In this document: one piece after another, positions 47,240 to 57,913 of the stretch | Numbering within the stretch: the stretch's first letter is position 1 | Layout: each line of letters starts with the position of its first letter | Source of the DNA: Selaginella moellendorffii | Taxonomy: Eukaryota; Streptophyta; Lycopodiopsida; Selaginellales; Selaginellaceae | Direction of reading: 5' to 3' | DNA length: 64,000 nucleotides | NCBI RefSeq assembly: GCF_000143415.4 | Contig: NW_003314287.1 | Span: 394,203 to 458,202, forward strand | Notes under the pieces: model-generated | What the model was told of the DNA's origin: nothing | Seen by the model: only the letters and a program-made list of their open reading frames with translations | Databases searched by the model: none | Made by a program: the position numbers and the translations under genes

Positions 47240-48110
47240 CTTACTCAATCTCCCCCTCATATTGCATTCACCATGCCACGCCCGACTTCACCTCCTTGTG
47301 ACCAATGATGCAGGCACTCACTCAATGTGTCTTCCTTCATTGGGGACAGCACCAGAGGCTCGTAACCAGAATGCCCTTGATGAGCAATTCTCGAGAGAGC
47401 TGCACTGGCTGATCATGCTCGACATATTGTTTTCCTCCGGTCCGGGGGCCGTTCCAGAAGTGGTATCACTACCATCATCCCTGCATCAACCTCCAGTCCA
47501 ATCGGAGTCACCACCAATTTACTCTTCATCGCAACTTGAATCATTCAAGTGTTGTTGCCATCCCCAAAGTGTGATGAAACCGGTCCTCCAGCTCTGTTCC
47601 ACCTGTGCCTGGCGCAGCCATGGTCTTCCCAGGTAATCCATCAGGGTACCTCCTTCCATTCTCAACACTACGTAATCGACAAAGAAGGTGAAACTTGCAA
47701 TCTCAGTTTTCACTCCCGTGATTGGCTTGGAACGCAACTAATTTGCCATGCGGACCTTGAAATGAATTGGTGTAGGTGCATCCAGCTCCAACTTGGATAC
47801 CATGGCCTCCGGCATCACATTAATAGCTGAGCCCCTGTCAATCACACACTCTCAAAGCCTCTCGCCCACAATCTTAGCATCAATCACAGGTGTATCCAGA
47901 TCAATCATTGGCCAGGCTGCGTTCACAATTGCTTCCCGGTGCGCCATGGTGACCTGGAGCCAGCTGCAAGAGCTGAGCAAAAGTGATGCTTGGCTTTTGA
48001 TTCTCCAAATTGTGGAGGATGTCGTATGGCTTGGTCTCGAGGTTGAGCACCGTCTGGTAATGTCGTCTTTGTTCTCCCCACCAGGGTCTAATATTGACCA
48101 GCTACTTAAA
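47240..48110 (-). mobile_element. Gypsy-type aspartic protease region, minus strand
   Basis: A continuous minus-strand reading of about 190 residues contains VIDRGSAINVMPEAMVSKLE (retropepsin-like, with the DTGS or DGGS motif changed to DRGS), followed by TFFVDYVVLRMEGGTLMDYL and GRPWLRQAQV. These match the protease segment between gag and RT in plant gypsy polyproteins. No RT follows: the sequence runs directly into the palindrome. Confidence 0.65.
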
Positions 48111-48189
48111 AAAAAATTTGACTAGTAAATTTTTTTTTACTAGTTTCATGACAAGGAGCTTGTAAATTAAAATTGTCATTTGAATACAA

Positions 48190-50488
48190 ATAAAAAAACT
48201 AACTAGTAGCAATAGTATGAGGTTGCCTCTGCTTCATATTCTTCCATACCTTAAATACTTCATGCCAATTTATAATTCTTGGATCTTCACTATTGAGTTT
48301 CACCATCATTAGCGCATCTAACATATGTAGCTTTAATAAGGCTCTAGTCTTCGATTTAGTATTGTTCTACAATGAAAACCCTTGCTCACATAAAGCAGCA
48401 TTTGTAGGGACAACCATACAAAGTTGGAATAGCTTCATTAAACCCATAATAAAGCAAGTTAAAATTTTATAAGAAATATATACCTGGAAACATATTCCAC
48501 CATCTTTCATTTGTGCTACAGAAGCTCCAAGCATCATGCATTGTTTTGTTTCCAATGCTCCACATTAAAACCCCTGTAAAATCATCAAGTTTGTTGTTAC
48601 AAGCAACAATATTCACCATGGTTGAATCAGTGTTGATTGTCTCTAGTAGCCGATTGAGCCATGTTCTTGTAAGTGTTGATCGCTCGTGAAAGTCTTGAGG
48701 CTATGACACTGGTCTAAATAGCTTGAAGCTGTTGAAGAAGGTAACATCTGGAAAACAGGTGTTCAACGTGTTCACTGTTGCTTGAACATAAGCTTGGCCC
48801 TTGATCACACAATCTGCTACTGAACCTGGAGTTGGTGCTGGCAATAAAGCTGTCCCTAGAGCATTCAAATCTAGACCAAGTGGAACAACACTTGAAGATT
48901 GAGCAGGTTCACTTGACATCCTAGTGTTCTTCACCTCCACTGGCTTGTATTATAACTTGTGTACAGACTTATCCCCTCCAGCCTTGACATAAGAAAGCTC
49001 TCCATTCACACTATCCTTTGTGCCCCTTCAAAGTTTCAATTGTCATATCTAGAAATGATACAATCTCCAAGCAATTTGTCATTTGTGCTTGGAAAAGGAC
49101 GTTCAACTTGTTCAGCTCAGCCAAAACATCTGCTAGCAGATGAATAAAAAACTGAACCTAAAATGATAGTTTAAATTAGAACTTACACTAATTTTAACTA
49201 GAAAAAACCATACCTGAATGGTCGTGAGGCTGGAGTACTGAGTTTTATCTGCAATTTTCCACTGATCAAGCAAAGCAGGCATAGCTATCACCAGCCACTG
49301 CATCACTTCTCCCCTAGATAGCCAACGAACATCATGCATTGCTAGCATCTTGAGCTCCTTAAGACAATATGACTGTAAAAGCTCCTTTAGCTCTTTATGC
49401 CTTAAAGAGCTTTTCCCCAGCCACGACTTGATTTTTTGAGCTAGCTTGTCGATGGCGTCAAAGATTGGTTGATTGGTTGTAAAGCCATCCTTGGCAGCAA
49501 GAGCCTCTCGGTGAGCTACGCAGTGCACACCAATGATCTTGGGACAAATCATTCTCAGCCTCTGGAGCACACCTGTGTTACGGCCCACCATACTCTAAGC
49601 ACAGGCTATCATGTTCTCTACTCTCAAATTCATGTTCAAGAGCAAACCTTGTAGTGTTTCAAAGATCGATTCTGATGTCCCATTCTACACTTGTAGAAGC
49701 TTCAGAAAGTCACAGTGTAGCTCCTTCCCTCCATGCAAGTAGACCATATAAATGATCAAATGCTGTTCACAGCCATGGTCAGTACTTTCATCTACCAAAA
49801 CTGAGAAGAAAAGACTCTCCCTGATGTTGTCAAAGAGCCTTTGTTGCACCACATCTTGAATTGCATCGAGGAAATCATGTGCTGCTACGGGATTGACATA
49901 TGCTGAATAATCGCTGCCTATAGGAAAGTTTGGCGCCTCTGGTAGACGGAATTCTGGAACTCCGAAGCTATACTGTCCAATGGAAAAATTGCTACCACAA
50001 AGTGGTGAACCAGCTTCATCACCTGAAGAATTCTCTCCTCTTCTTCATTGAGTCATTTTTCACACGCAATGTCCATAGGCCCTTTTTATAGCTTCATCCT
50101 TCTAATAGATCTCTCACAAGCTTGCTCCAAGGATGCACAAGACCCCATTCAGCACGCCATTTCCTAGTAAGCACCTTCATTTAATCATCACTAGCATGTG
50201 GCTCACTTGGATGAGCATCTTGAGATCGAAGAGACTGTTGTTGACTACTAGTTGATACAGTAGAAGGCCATGAAGAAACTAGTGAGAAATAAGAGTCAAT
50301 TTGGCTCTTTTTACTCACTTTCTGCCTTTTCTTTTGCCCCACTCCTATGATAAAAAAAAGAGCACACTCTAAGCAATGTTGCTAGCATTTTTTCTAAATG
50401 CTACTTACCCAGTAGAAATATCAGTGATAAGGACTTGGTCCTCCTCTTCGTGCCTTGAGCCCATCACACACGGCCTCTTCTGTCCCAT
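48190..50488 (-). mobile_element. Dead hAT-superfamily transposase (DUF4371/ZNF862 type)
   Basis: The start MGQKRPCVMGSRHEEEDQVL (50488) is followed after a short intron by KKRQKVSKKSQIDSYFSLVS. Next come SVLVDESTDHGCEQHLIIYM (first acidic residue), SMVGRNTGVLQRLRMICPKI, IGVHCVAHREALAA, MLAMHDVRWLSRGEVMQWLV, and a C-terminal hAT dimerisation region (NAALCEQGFSLQNNTKSKTR, MLDALMMVKLNSEDPRI). The usual SDGA acidic position before SMVG is lost in a short deletion with a stop, and several other stops are present. Terminal inverted repeats were not identified. Confidence 0.82.
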
Positions 50489-51480
50489 TTGCCCTTATTT
50501 TACATCTCCATCCCACTTAGAACAGCAGAGTTTCTAGGAATTTTTTGTTTTCCTTGTGGTTTCTTCGTTTAAAGACTTGATTTTTTTTTATCCTCTCTTC
50601 AGAGGAGCACAGGATCTCCAGTGAGCTTTGTGTCATCGATCGATCGAATTGCCCCAAATGCTAGTATCAGGATCAACCGACGAACGATCGCAATTGTGAG
50701 CGGGCATTGCTAGCTCAAAAACGGGGAAAAGGTGGTGTGGAATCACGGGTCCACAAAAAAGGAGGCCGACAACTGCTGGGAACCTCACGATCTTCCGGAC
50801 AACGTAGTAGTGTCAACTCAAGGCGTTCGTGGTAAGGCATCGCAGCAACAGGGCCAGGCATTGTTTTTCAATGATTCCTTTCGCATATAACTCCTAAATC
50901 CCATTGATCCAGGTTTGCCCCTCTCCAATGTCGCGAGATCATATAGGTAATGTGGATGTTAATGTATGGCTCCAATCCAATTTCTCATCACCCATTGCCC
51001 AAGAAGAAAAGAAAAAAAGAGAGAGGGGAGCACAGGCAAAGCTCCAAACAACAGGGTCTCTCTTGTCCCTTTGGCTGTCGCGCAGGCGCAGCAGCGATTC
51101 TGGCAGTGGCAATCTATCAAATTTGGCTTGGAAGCTCCAGTCCAATCGAATCCAGCTGACAAAACGTTGTGACATTGTTACAATCTGGGAAGTGCGTTGG
51201 CACTGTGTCATACTGCCACGTCTACTGTCTTTGCCCGGGCGAAAGAGTTGCGATCAGAGCTTGCAAACGCTCATCACCCAAGACAAGTGAGCTTTTGCCG
51301 TGATCGAGTTGGAGTTCTCATCATCACCACCGTATACCATCTCGTGTATGACTTGCCCGAGGGCTGCTGATTACGGCAAGCTCGTCGACTGCTGCCTTCG
51401 TTGGCCGTGGTTGGCGACGACAGGCTGAGAGAGCTCTGCAGGGAGAGTGTCGAGAAAACATCAATCACTCATTTGTATAT
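50489..51480. other. GC-richer unassigned sequence
   Basis: The base composition resembles the gene islands, with GATCGATCGATCG near 50635. ORFs on both strands overlap and none shows a recognisable domain. It may contain flanking or decayed exons of a host gene. Confidence 0.35.
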
Positions 51481-53082
51481 AGAAGTAACATGATCCATCA
51501 TTAGAACTTTCATATTTACCTAAGAAACAAACATTATCAGTATTTCCTTCATTTAATAGAAAAGATATAAATGTGACATAAAAAAAATTATATTGAAGTA
51601 CCTAATTTACTTGGTTGTGCATCACCAGATTTGACATTGGTTCCACATGACATTTTGTCCATTCATTCGTGATGTTTTGCATTATATCTAATAATATAAA
51701 TCACATTTGTTGCTTTGATTTTTAGTTGTTGCTAACTTGATGGTTTGTCTTGCATCTTTGTACATAATTCATCATCTTTCCTTTTGCCACTTTTGTGCTT
51801 AGAAGCTTAACCTACATATGCAAACACCATGTTGATGTTGAAGGATTAGTCCATTACCTTTAGCATCACATTTCTCTATTGTCATTCTCCATCTCTTCAA
51901 AAACTTGGTAACCTCATTTTTTAGAATCAACCCTAAGTGGGAGGATTAAGCAAAGTTGTTGCTAAATCACTAAACACTCAAGAATTTATAGTTATGCCAA
52001 GAACACCTATACATGTAAAATAGCTGAGAGAAAATGAGAAGATAATTTTGAATTTGACTTACACAAGACACTACATCAATCTCATAATAGCTGGTATTAG
52101 CAAAAAGCAAACTCCAAATCATAGAACTCACTACTCACACTTTACACACAAACATATCCATTGCCACCCTCTGCTCATCTCTTCATGTCATTTTGAACTT
52201 TACAAACTTCAATTGTGCTCATCTGAAGTTGTCTTGATGAACTCATCTGTATCTTGCATTAATCCAGTTATCTTGCAATGTCTGCCACACACGAATAGTG
52301 TCTCTGATAAATCCATAATATCCAAATTTGCATTATGCTTATCTTATGCATCTTAGGATGATCACACAAGAGTGGTAGTGCTTGGGATTCTAGGAGAGAA
52401 AAGGAAAGTGAGAGAAAGTGAGGGAATGTCTCTCACTTGAATTCTCATTGTTTTCTTATTTCACCCTCAATGTGAAGAAGTAATTGTGTCTTACAACACC
52501 CTAAAACACATAGATTCTTTTGACTGACTTAATAGTTTTCCTCCTCAGAAAGGAAAACTAAGAAAGAGCTTCATGACACTGATCCCACAGGTACCAGGAA
52601 GGAGCAACAATAGAGAAGAGTGTGATATGCAAGAGACACTGTCTTTAAACTGAAAGGTGAAATACAAAGCAACTTACACAAGACCAAGAAAAATCAAAGG
52701 CAGGATCCCCCTTCTTCACTGACTTTTTTCCAAGCCATCCTTACTCACTCCCTTAGTCTTGCACGAAACACTGGAGGATTTCATGTCAGGAGCTGTAATC
52801 CGGAGGGATACTTTTCTGTTCTCATATGTCCCCTTGACCTGTCAAAATTAAGTTTAACAGTTCCCGAGCATTGGAACTTGTTTTCCAGTATTTCCTCCAT
52901 ACCAAGTGCTTTTCCATACTTTCTTCCTCCCCTAAGTCCACATGTATGTCTAGCGTATCATGTGTGCAGATCCTCCTCAACCCAGTTGAATTGGATCCTC
53001 ATCAGCTTGATTGCAAGCCATCCGCGAAGAAGATGATCCTGCTCCTAGCAACACAACACTGTTATTTACCTTTTTGCTAAAC
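51481..53082. other. AT-rich unassigned sequence
   Basis: No exon series, RNA gene or terminal repeat was found. One 102-codon ORF at 52048-52356 lacks any recognisable domain and has low-complexity composition. Confidence 0.35.
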
Positions 53083-53851
53083 TCACTTAAGCTGTCTGGA
53101 GCTCAAGCAAGCGTCCAGCACTCCGGAGTAAGCATACATGTTTGGTTTGGTTTCCATCTTTCGAAACATTTCCAGGGTGGTCTTTCCATCTCCGTGCTCC
53201 GAATAGGCCGTGATGATAGCTCCCCAGGCAACGATATCTTTGCGCACCATCACGTCGAAGGCTTTGCGCACCATCCTCAACGCTGCCACACTTGGCATAC
53301 ATGTCCACCAAGCCAGTCGTGACGATGCTGCTCTTGCCGAAAGATGGTGCCTTTGCTCCGGTGGAAGATGCAACGATTAAGTGCGAGTGAATCGCCCGTC
53401 CCTCCTCGAGCGCGTCAGTTCCGAGCGCTCCACAGGCACCCAGAGCGATTGAGAAGATGAAGTCGTCCGGCTCCATTCTATCGTCCTTCATCTCCTGATG
53501 GGCATCGAGAGCGTCCCGGAAGAGCCCGTTCTGGAAGTAGGCGATGAGAATTGTCCAAGAGAAGACGTTCCTGGTGACTATCCGGTCCAAGGCACTTCGG
53601 GCTCGATCGAGCTCGCCGCATTTGCCATACATCTGGACGAGCAAATTCCCGAGAAACGTATCGCCATCGTAGCCGCGGGACTTGAGGAGGAAGTGGAGCC
53701 TCTTGCCTTCCCAGAGGTTCTGGCTGCTCCCGCATCTTCGCAAGGCCTCGGCGTAGCATTTGGTGGTGTCGCTGCTGCAGCGCAAACTTGGACTAGAACC
53801 CACTACAGCAACATCGCTGGCGAGGGAGCTGGAGCTCCAGACAGCGTCCAT
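53083..53851 (-). pseudogene. Truncated, frameshifted PPR gene (PLS type)
   Basis: Starting MDAVWSSSSLAS, the reading shows pentatricopeptide repeats: ALRRCGSSQNLWEGKRLHFL, GNLLVQMYGKCGELDRARSA, RNVFSWTILIAYFQNGLFRD, TGLVDMYAKCGSVEDGA. PPR proteins bind organellar RNA for editing or processing. Near 53266-53275 the frame shifts; the repeat pattern continues in another frame (KAFDVMVRKDIVAWGAIITA, MFRKMETKPNMYAYSGVLDA) and stops at LSSRQLK. Only about six repeats remain and the C-terminal E/DYW part is absent. A one-base insertion in a GG pair would explain the shift. The gene is probably a pseudogene. Confidence 0.8.
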
Positions 53852-54240
53852 TCATTCCATCACAAACTTCTCCGCAAGCAATAGGTAAGGTTCTTTTGTG
53901 ATTTAAAATCCACTGAAGTTCTGATTCTTTCTCTTGACATTCAGGATTGACAGCATCGCAATCAAGTCCCATTTTCATGGAACATACCGAAACACCAAGA
54001 TGAAGGAATGATGGCAACCTATCAGCCAGGCAAGAAACTTCTCAAACTTCCAAACTTTCGTTTCAAAGAAACTTCTTGAAAGAGCCAACTTTGCAGTTCT
54101 AGCTGCAATCGCTAAGCTATTGCTGCGTACTATCGAAGCCTATAGGAGTCGTTGTCCTCGAAACTCTCCCCGCAGAGCTCTCTCAGCAAGATGATCTCAA
54201 CAAAGCTCACGAACGACGAGGCTATGAGCTTTGTTGATGC
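53852..54240. other. No gene seen
   Basis: This is sequence between the PPR pseudogene start and the end of the UPF0496-like remnant. No recognisable feature was found. Confidence 0.4.
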
Positions 54241-54674
54241 TCATGAAATGTTCTCCTCAAGATCATCCACGAGCTGCCCAAGCACAATCTGATTCCTGCT
54301 CAACCGCTGCAGCGATTCCCGCAGAATCAACTTATCCTCGTGCTTCAGGCAGAAGGCTAAGGTCCTGTTCGTGAACTCAATCTCGCAGCCTAATCTCATC
54401 ACCAGCCGCTTCATCATATCCAGATCTTGCACAACCACAAAAGTCCCCTAAGCAACATACTGCTTCTCCAGATCCACAAGCCGATGCTTCCGCCTCCTGC
54501 TAAGACGTAATTGATCGGAAGCGTAAACACTTTCCATTCCACGATGAGTGCAGCCACCGCGAGAAATGCAGCCAAATCTGCATCGTCGTTGGCTTTGTCC
54601 ATAACCCCGTTGAACTCTTCGCTCGACACCATGACGCTGTGACCTGGTGCATTTAACATTCTGTGACAATTCAT
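54241..54674 (-). pseudogene. UPF0496 (DUF677)-like remnant
   Basis: The reading DADLAAFLAVAALIVEWKVF then, in another frame, HRLVDLEKQYVA and GTFVVVQDLDMMKRLVMRLG with EIEFTNRTLAFCLKHEDKLI and RNQIVLGQLVDDLEENIS resembles the C-terminal part of plant UPF0496 proteins. These have membrane-associated helices followed by the GTxxxxxDLDxxRxLVxxL pattern. At least one frameshift and an in-frame stop lie between the two parts, and there is no N-terminal half. Family assignment is by pattern only. Confidence 0.5.
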
Positions 54675-54803
54675 TGTTTGTTCACTATAAGCGATCTAAT
54701 GTTTCAGGTTTGGTTCAACAAAAAATACATCTAGATAAATGCTTTAGTATTTAGCTGTCTTAATGCCGCTCGTAAATTGGTTCTTAATGGTAACCTATAT
54801 TAT

Positions 54804-55889
54804 CTAAACAAATATGACAACAATCGCCAAAGTTCCAAGATCGGCTTCCTCTGCTGTAGTGGAAATGTTATCTATCTGCAAGTAAACAGATTCAACACCT
54901 GTTGAGAAATAATAAACAAACAAACCTCTAGTTCCCCCGCGTTCCATGAGGTTTGTACACGAGAGAAAATGTCAGATATGAGCAGCACCTCATCACGATT
55001 TAGATGTCCCTGTAGAAAACAATTGAGCTTCAAGAACAACATCAAGAACAAATTCTTACCCATTGCAGAGTTGCATAGCTCTCACAAGAACTTGAAAACT
55101 CCTGTAAACACCATCTTCAGACCTCTACTAATTGGACAGAGAAGTCCTTACCTTTAAGCTCCTCTGTCCAGCAACAGCAACCGACATCGCCCCTGGCCCA
55201 CCAACAGCCACCTTCCCGCTTTCATATATGGCTACCAGAGTTGTGTAAAGATGAGGAAGCCAATCATTTTCCTGAACAGATACAAGTTAGCCGAATGCCC
55301 ATTTCAACATACGTTACCTTGACTGTACTTATGGGATCAGGGTCTATATCTATTTCAGGATCAATGTCTAGTGTCTTGCAATACGCCTCTCTCTCCGGCA
55401 TGTCCCTTGTAACATGCTCACGGAGCTCCTTCTCCACACTGCAGAAACTGAAGATACAAAGCAGCATCTTGAATGAAAAGCTTACTTGGAGTAGAGGCTC
55501 ATCACACTGTTGATATTTATCCCATTGGCAAGCTGATGGAGGTGCCTCTTGAAGGAAGCAAGCCGGAAATCACAAAGCCGCAGAACCTCTGTAAGCAAGT
55601 ATAAGCTTAAAAAAAAATCGAAGGAAAACAACATACTCGAGTGATCACCGCTGTAAACGTGAGAAAGTATGATTGTCACTGGCTCTCCCTTAATCTCTGT
55701 GCTCGCCATGAAAGTCTGAAAGGAATTGATACAAACAGATAATCGCATAATCACAGTACATACATGAGAAGCCATTGTTGGGTTGTTATCCCGCTGAACA
55801 CAATTGACACCCGTCTTCGGATCCTGGAATGCTCTCACAGCGTTTCGCGCAACGGAAAATGTCTTGGACCGCCCGATTACCATCGCCAT
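54804..55889 (-). CDS. Unrecognised eight-exon gene, 248 aa
   Basis: Eight exons join without a stop: 55764-55889, 55637-55715, 55486-55588, 55318-55438, 55152-55271, 55060-55101, 54926-55009, 54804-54875 (747 nt with stop). The consistent GT-AG junctions in three different phases and introns of about 48-65 nt in most cases show that this is a real gene. The N-terminus (MAMVIGRSKTFSVARNAVRA) is basic and could be a mitochondrial or plastid presequence. Notable segments are GEPVTIILSHVYSGDHS, RLCDFRLASFKRHLHQLANG, an acidic IDPEIDIDPDPIS, and YESGKVAVGGPGAMSVAVAG. I see no catalytic motif I can name. A telomere-repeat-like box lies just upstream. Confidence 0.7.
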
Positions 55890-55893
55890 CGCT

Positions 55894-55910
55894 CCTAACC
55901 CTAACCCTAA
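55894..55910. promoter_or_regulatory. Telo-box-like repeat CCTAACCCTAACCCTAA
   Basis: Two and a half CCCTAA units lie 5 bp upstream of the start codon of the minus-strand eight-exon gene and upstream of the plus-strand fragment at 55930-56447. Interstitial telomere motifs are common in 5' regions of plant genes for growth and the translation apparatus. The short length argues against a telomeric relic. Confidence 0.6.
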
Positions 55911-55929
55911 TAAAAGAGTACGGACAGAG

Positions 55930-56447
55930 ATTCAAAGCTGGAAGCGCAAATGCTTTCATCCCCGAAATGATCATGTGGAATCACTTTCGTTCAGTGTTCT
56001 GGCATTGGTGCTGGCTTGTTCTCGGCATGATTGCGTTGCGTTGCAATCGGGCAACGAGGAAGAAGGTAAGCTCTGGATTTGTCTTCTCTTTGTCTTCTGA
56101 ATCATTTTCTGTATTTGACAGTTTTGTCAATTGCTCGCAACCATGCCTGGAATGATGCAATGACACAGAAATCTGGTGGTCTGCTCAAGAAGATCAGCAA
56201 TGAAACAGTCAGCATTGCACAGCTCTGTCAGGATATTTGCGATGCCAACACAGGAATCATTCGAGAACTGGCAAAAAAAGCAGATATTTCGGTTGTTGGT
56301 GGCAAGACTGCCATGGAGATTGCAAGTGATGGTGCTGCTCTGGCTAAACATTGCATCCAGGAAAGAGTTACCATGTCTCACTCTTTGGAGTTGCTCACTG
56401 ACTCAGGTGGTGCTGGAGGGGCCACCCAAGGAAGTGTTCAAGAGTAA
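55930..56447 (+). pseudogene. Unknown gene fragment ending in repeat sequence
   Basis: An exon ending at 56065 reads LSFSVLALVLACSRHDCVAL then QSGNEEE. A GT-AG intron (56066-56121) joins it in frame to VLSIARNHAWNDAMTQKSGG, LLKKISNETVSIAQLCQDIC and TMSHSLELLTDSG. The hydrophobic stretch could be a signal peptide, but I found no ATG in that frame. From about 56407 the sequence is a repeat also found in the palindrome at 47193-47225, so the last residues (GAGGATQGSVQE) come from the element. The gene therefore appears truncated at both ends. No family is recognised. Confidence 0.45.
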
Positions 56448-56600
56448 CTCCCACTCTCGGAAGGGAAACCAATTGTAATGCTTCCGGCTCATGTGAAGTG
56501 GTGCCTCATTTGAGTATTTTGTGGCTCATTGATTCTTGGGCCTTCCCTTTGGGATGAAAGTGGGGGAGTAGGGGTACCCATACTAGGCTATTAGGCCATG
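56407..56600. repeat. Fragment of the palindrome-arm repeat
   Basis: GGTGCTGGAGGGGCCACCCAAGGAAGTG-type sequence and the AGTAACTCCCACTCTCGGAAGG segment match the outer arms at 46245-46290 and 47190-47225. The homology fades after about 56510. Confidence 0.6.
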
Positions 56601-57600
56601 GTGTTTCCCCCCTGGTGTCCTAAAGCAAGTATTGCATCTAAGGTTTGGGATTTAAAGGGTTATATGATTAAGTCTTGTTGTACCAAGGGATGTTAAAAAT
56701 TTGAAGGCTTGGTGTGCTTAGCTGTTTGTGCCTTTGGGGAGTGTAGTTGAACTTTAAAAGTCTAACCCAGAGAGGGGGATTAGGAAAGAATTTGGGAATC
56801 CGTGGATGGATGGCTAACACTCCGTTGCTTGTGCAGTGAGTTGCTATATTTCTTAAAAGGTGTAAAGGATAAAACAAGAATATCTAGGTATATTTTATGA
56901 TTTTTTTAAATCAATAGTTATGATTTACTGCTCTTAACAGTTTATTTATAATCATAATAAAACTTGATACTCAAATATTTACCAAGATTGATCTAAAGAA
57001 TGGATCATCAAATTGCAAAGGATGACATGTGTATCTCCAAGAAGGCATTCAACACAAGTTTTAGGCATTTTAAGTTCATACTCAAGGAATGCATCAATTA
57101 TATTTACTTGATTAATGATCATGCTCAACTAACTATCCAAACTCATTGACCACTTTACTCAAATGATGACAAAACCATATTTATAACTCTATCATATAAT
57201 AATCATCCTTAAACGGATAGGTAGACTAAACATGTGAACCAGGTGGTGGAAGATATACACATTAGTCAAAGGTAGAGACAAATATATTAAGGGTTAAACA
57301 TCCTCAAGTTTAAATAACACTAATCTAAATGAATTTTCAAGAAGTCTAAATTTAGGAGATTAGGCCTCCTCAAATGTAAAATCTTGATCTAGGAGATGGC
57401 TTTTAGTAGTTGAAATTGATAGTGAGAAGCTCAAAATGAGAAAATGAGTTCATTTGAGATCTAGCACCATATTCTATAAGAGAGGTCTTGGATTCTTAAG
57501 CTTTTCTAGGAGATTTACACATAATGGATCCTTTGCCATTAACTAACTATTCTAGGAGTTTTTTTTGGTTTCTGCATCTACCTACCCAGAAGTAAAAGTT
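56601..57600 (+). mobile_element. Degraded gypsy relic with RT remnant
   Basis: A frame at about 57010-57147 reads HQIAKDDMCISKKAFNTSF, RHFKFILKEC, YIYLINDHAQL. This parallels the gypsy RT sequence from the HQI motif through the DD loop, with the DD replaced. The remainder is AT-rich with no readable domain. No LTR was identified. Confidence 0.55.
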
Positions 57601-57913
57601 GGATTATGGAATAATCAAGGTTACCTTCTTCTTAAGCTCACAATACTCCCCTAGGGTAATGATTTCTGTGAAGATCTTCTCCAGCTGTTCAGTTGAGAGG
57701 CCCAAAGGATGGATCAGGTTGAAGAAATCATCCAAACAGCTCTCCTATAGAAAAATTCCATCTATACTTTCAATTTCATATTGTGTTATAAGAATCAGGT
57801 ACAATGAATTTAAGACTTATTAAGTTATGTCTCTTAATTTCCTTACAAATTCCGCTAAATTATTGGAATTATTTGTTCTTTTCAACTCATAATTTTAATT
57901 TTGATCCTTAAGT

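Noticed and set aside
47262-47636. 124-codon plus-strand ORF
   Set aside because: The minus strand at the same place encodes the retroelement protease reading, so the plus ORF is a shadow.
52048-52356. 102-codon ORF in AT-rich DNA
   Set aside because: It has no domain, no splice context and low-complexity composition; chance is the simplest explanation.
55894-55910. Relic of a telomere
   Set aside because: Only about two and a half units lie in a gene promoter, better explained as a telo-box.
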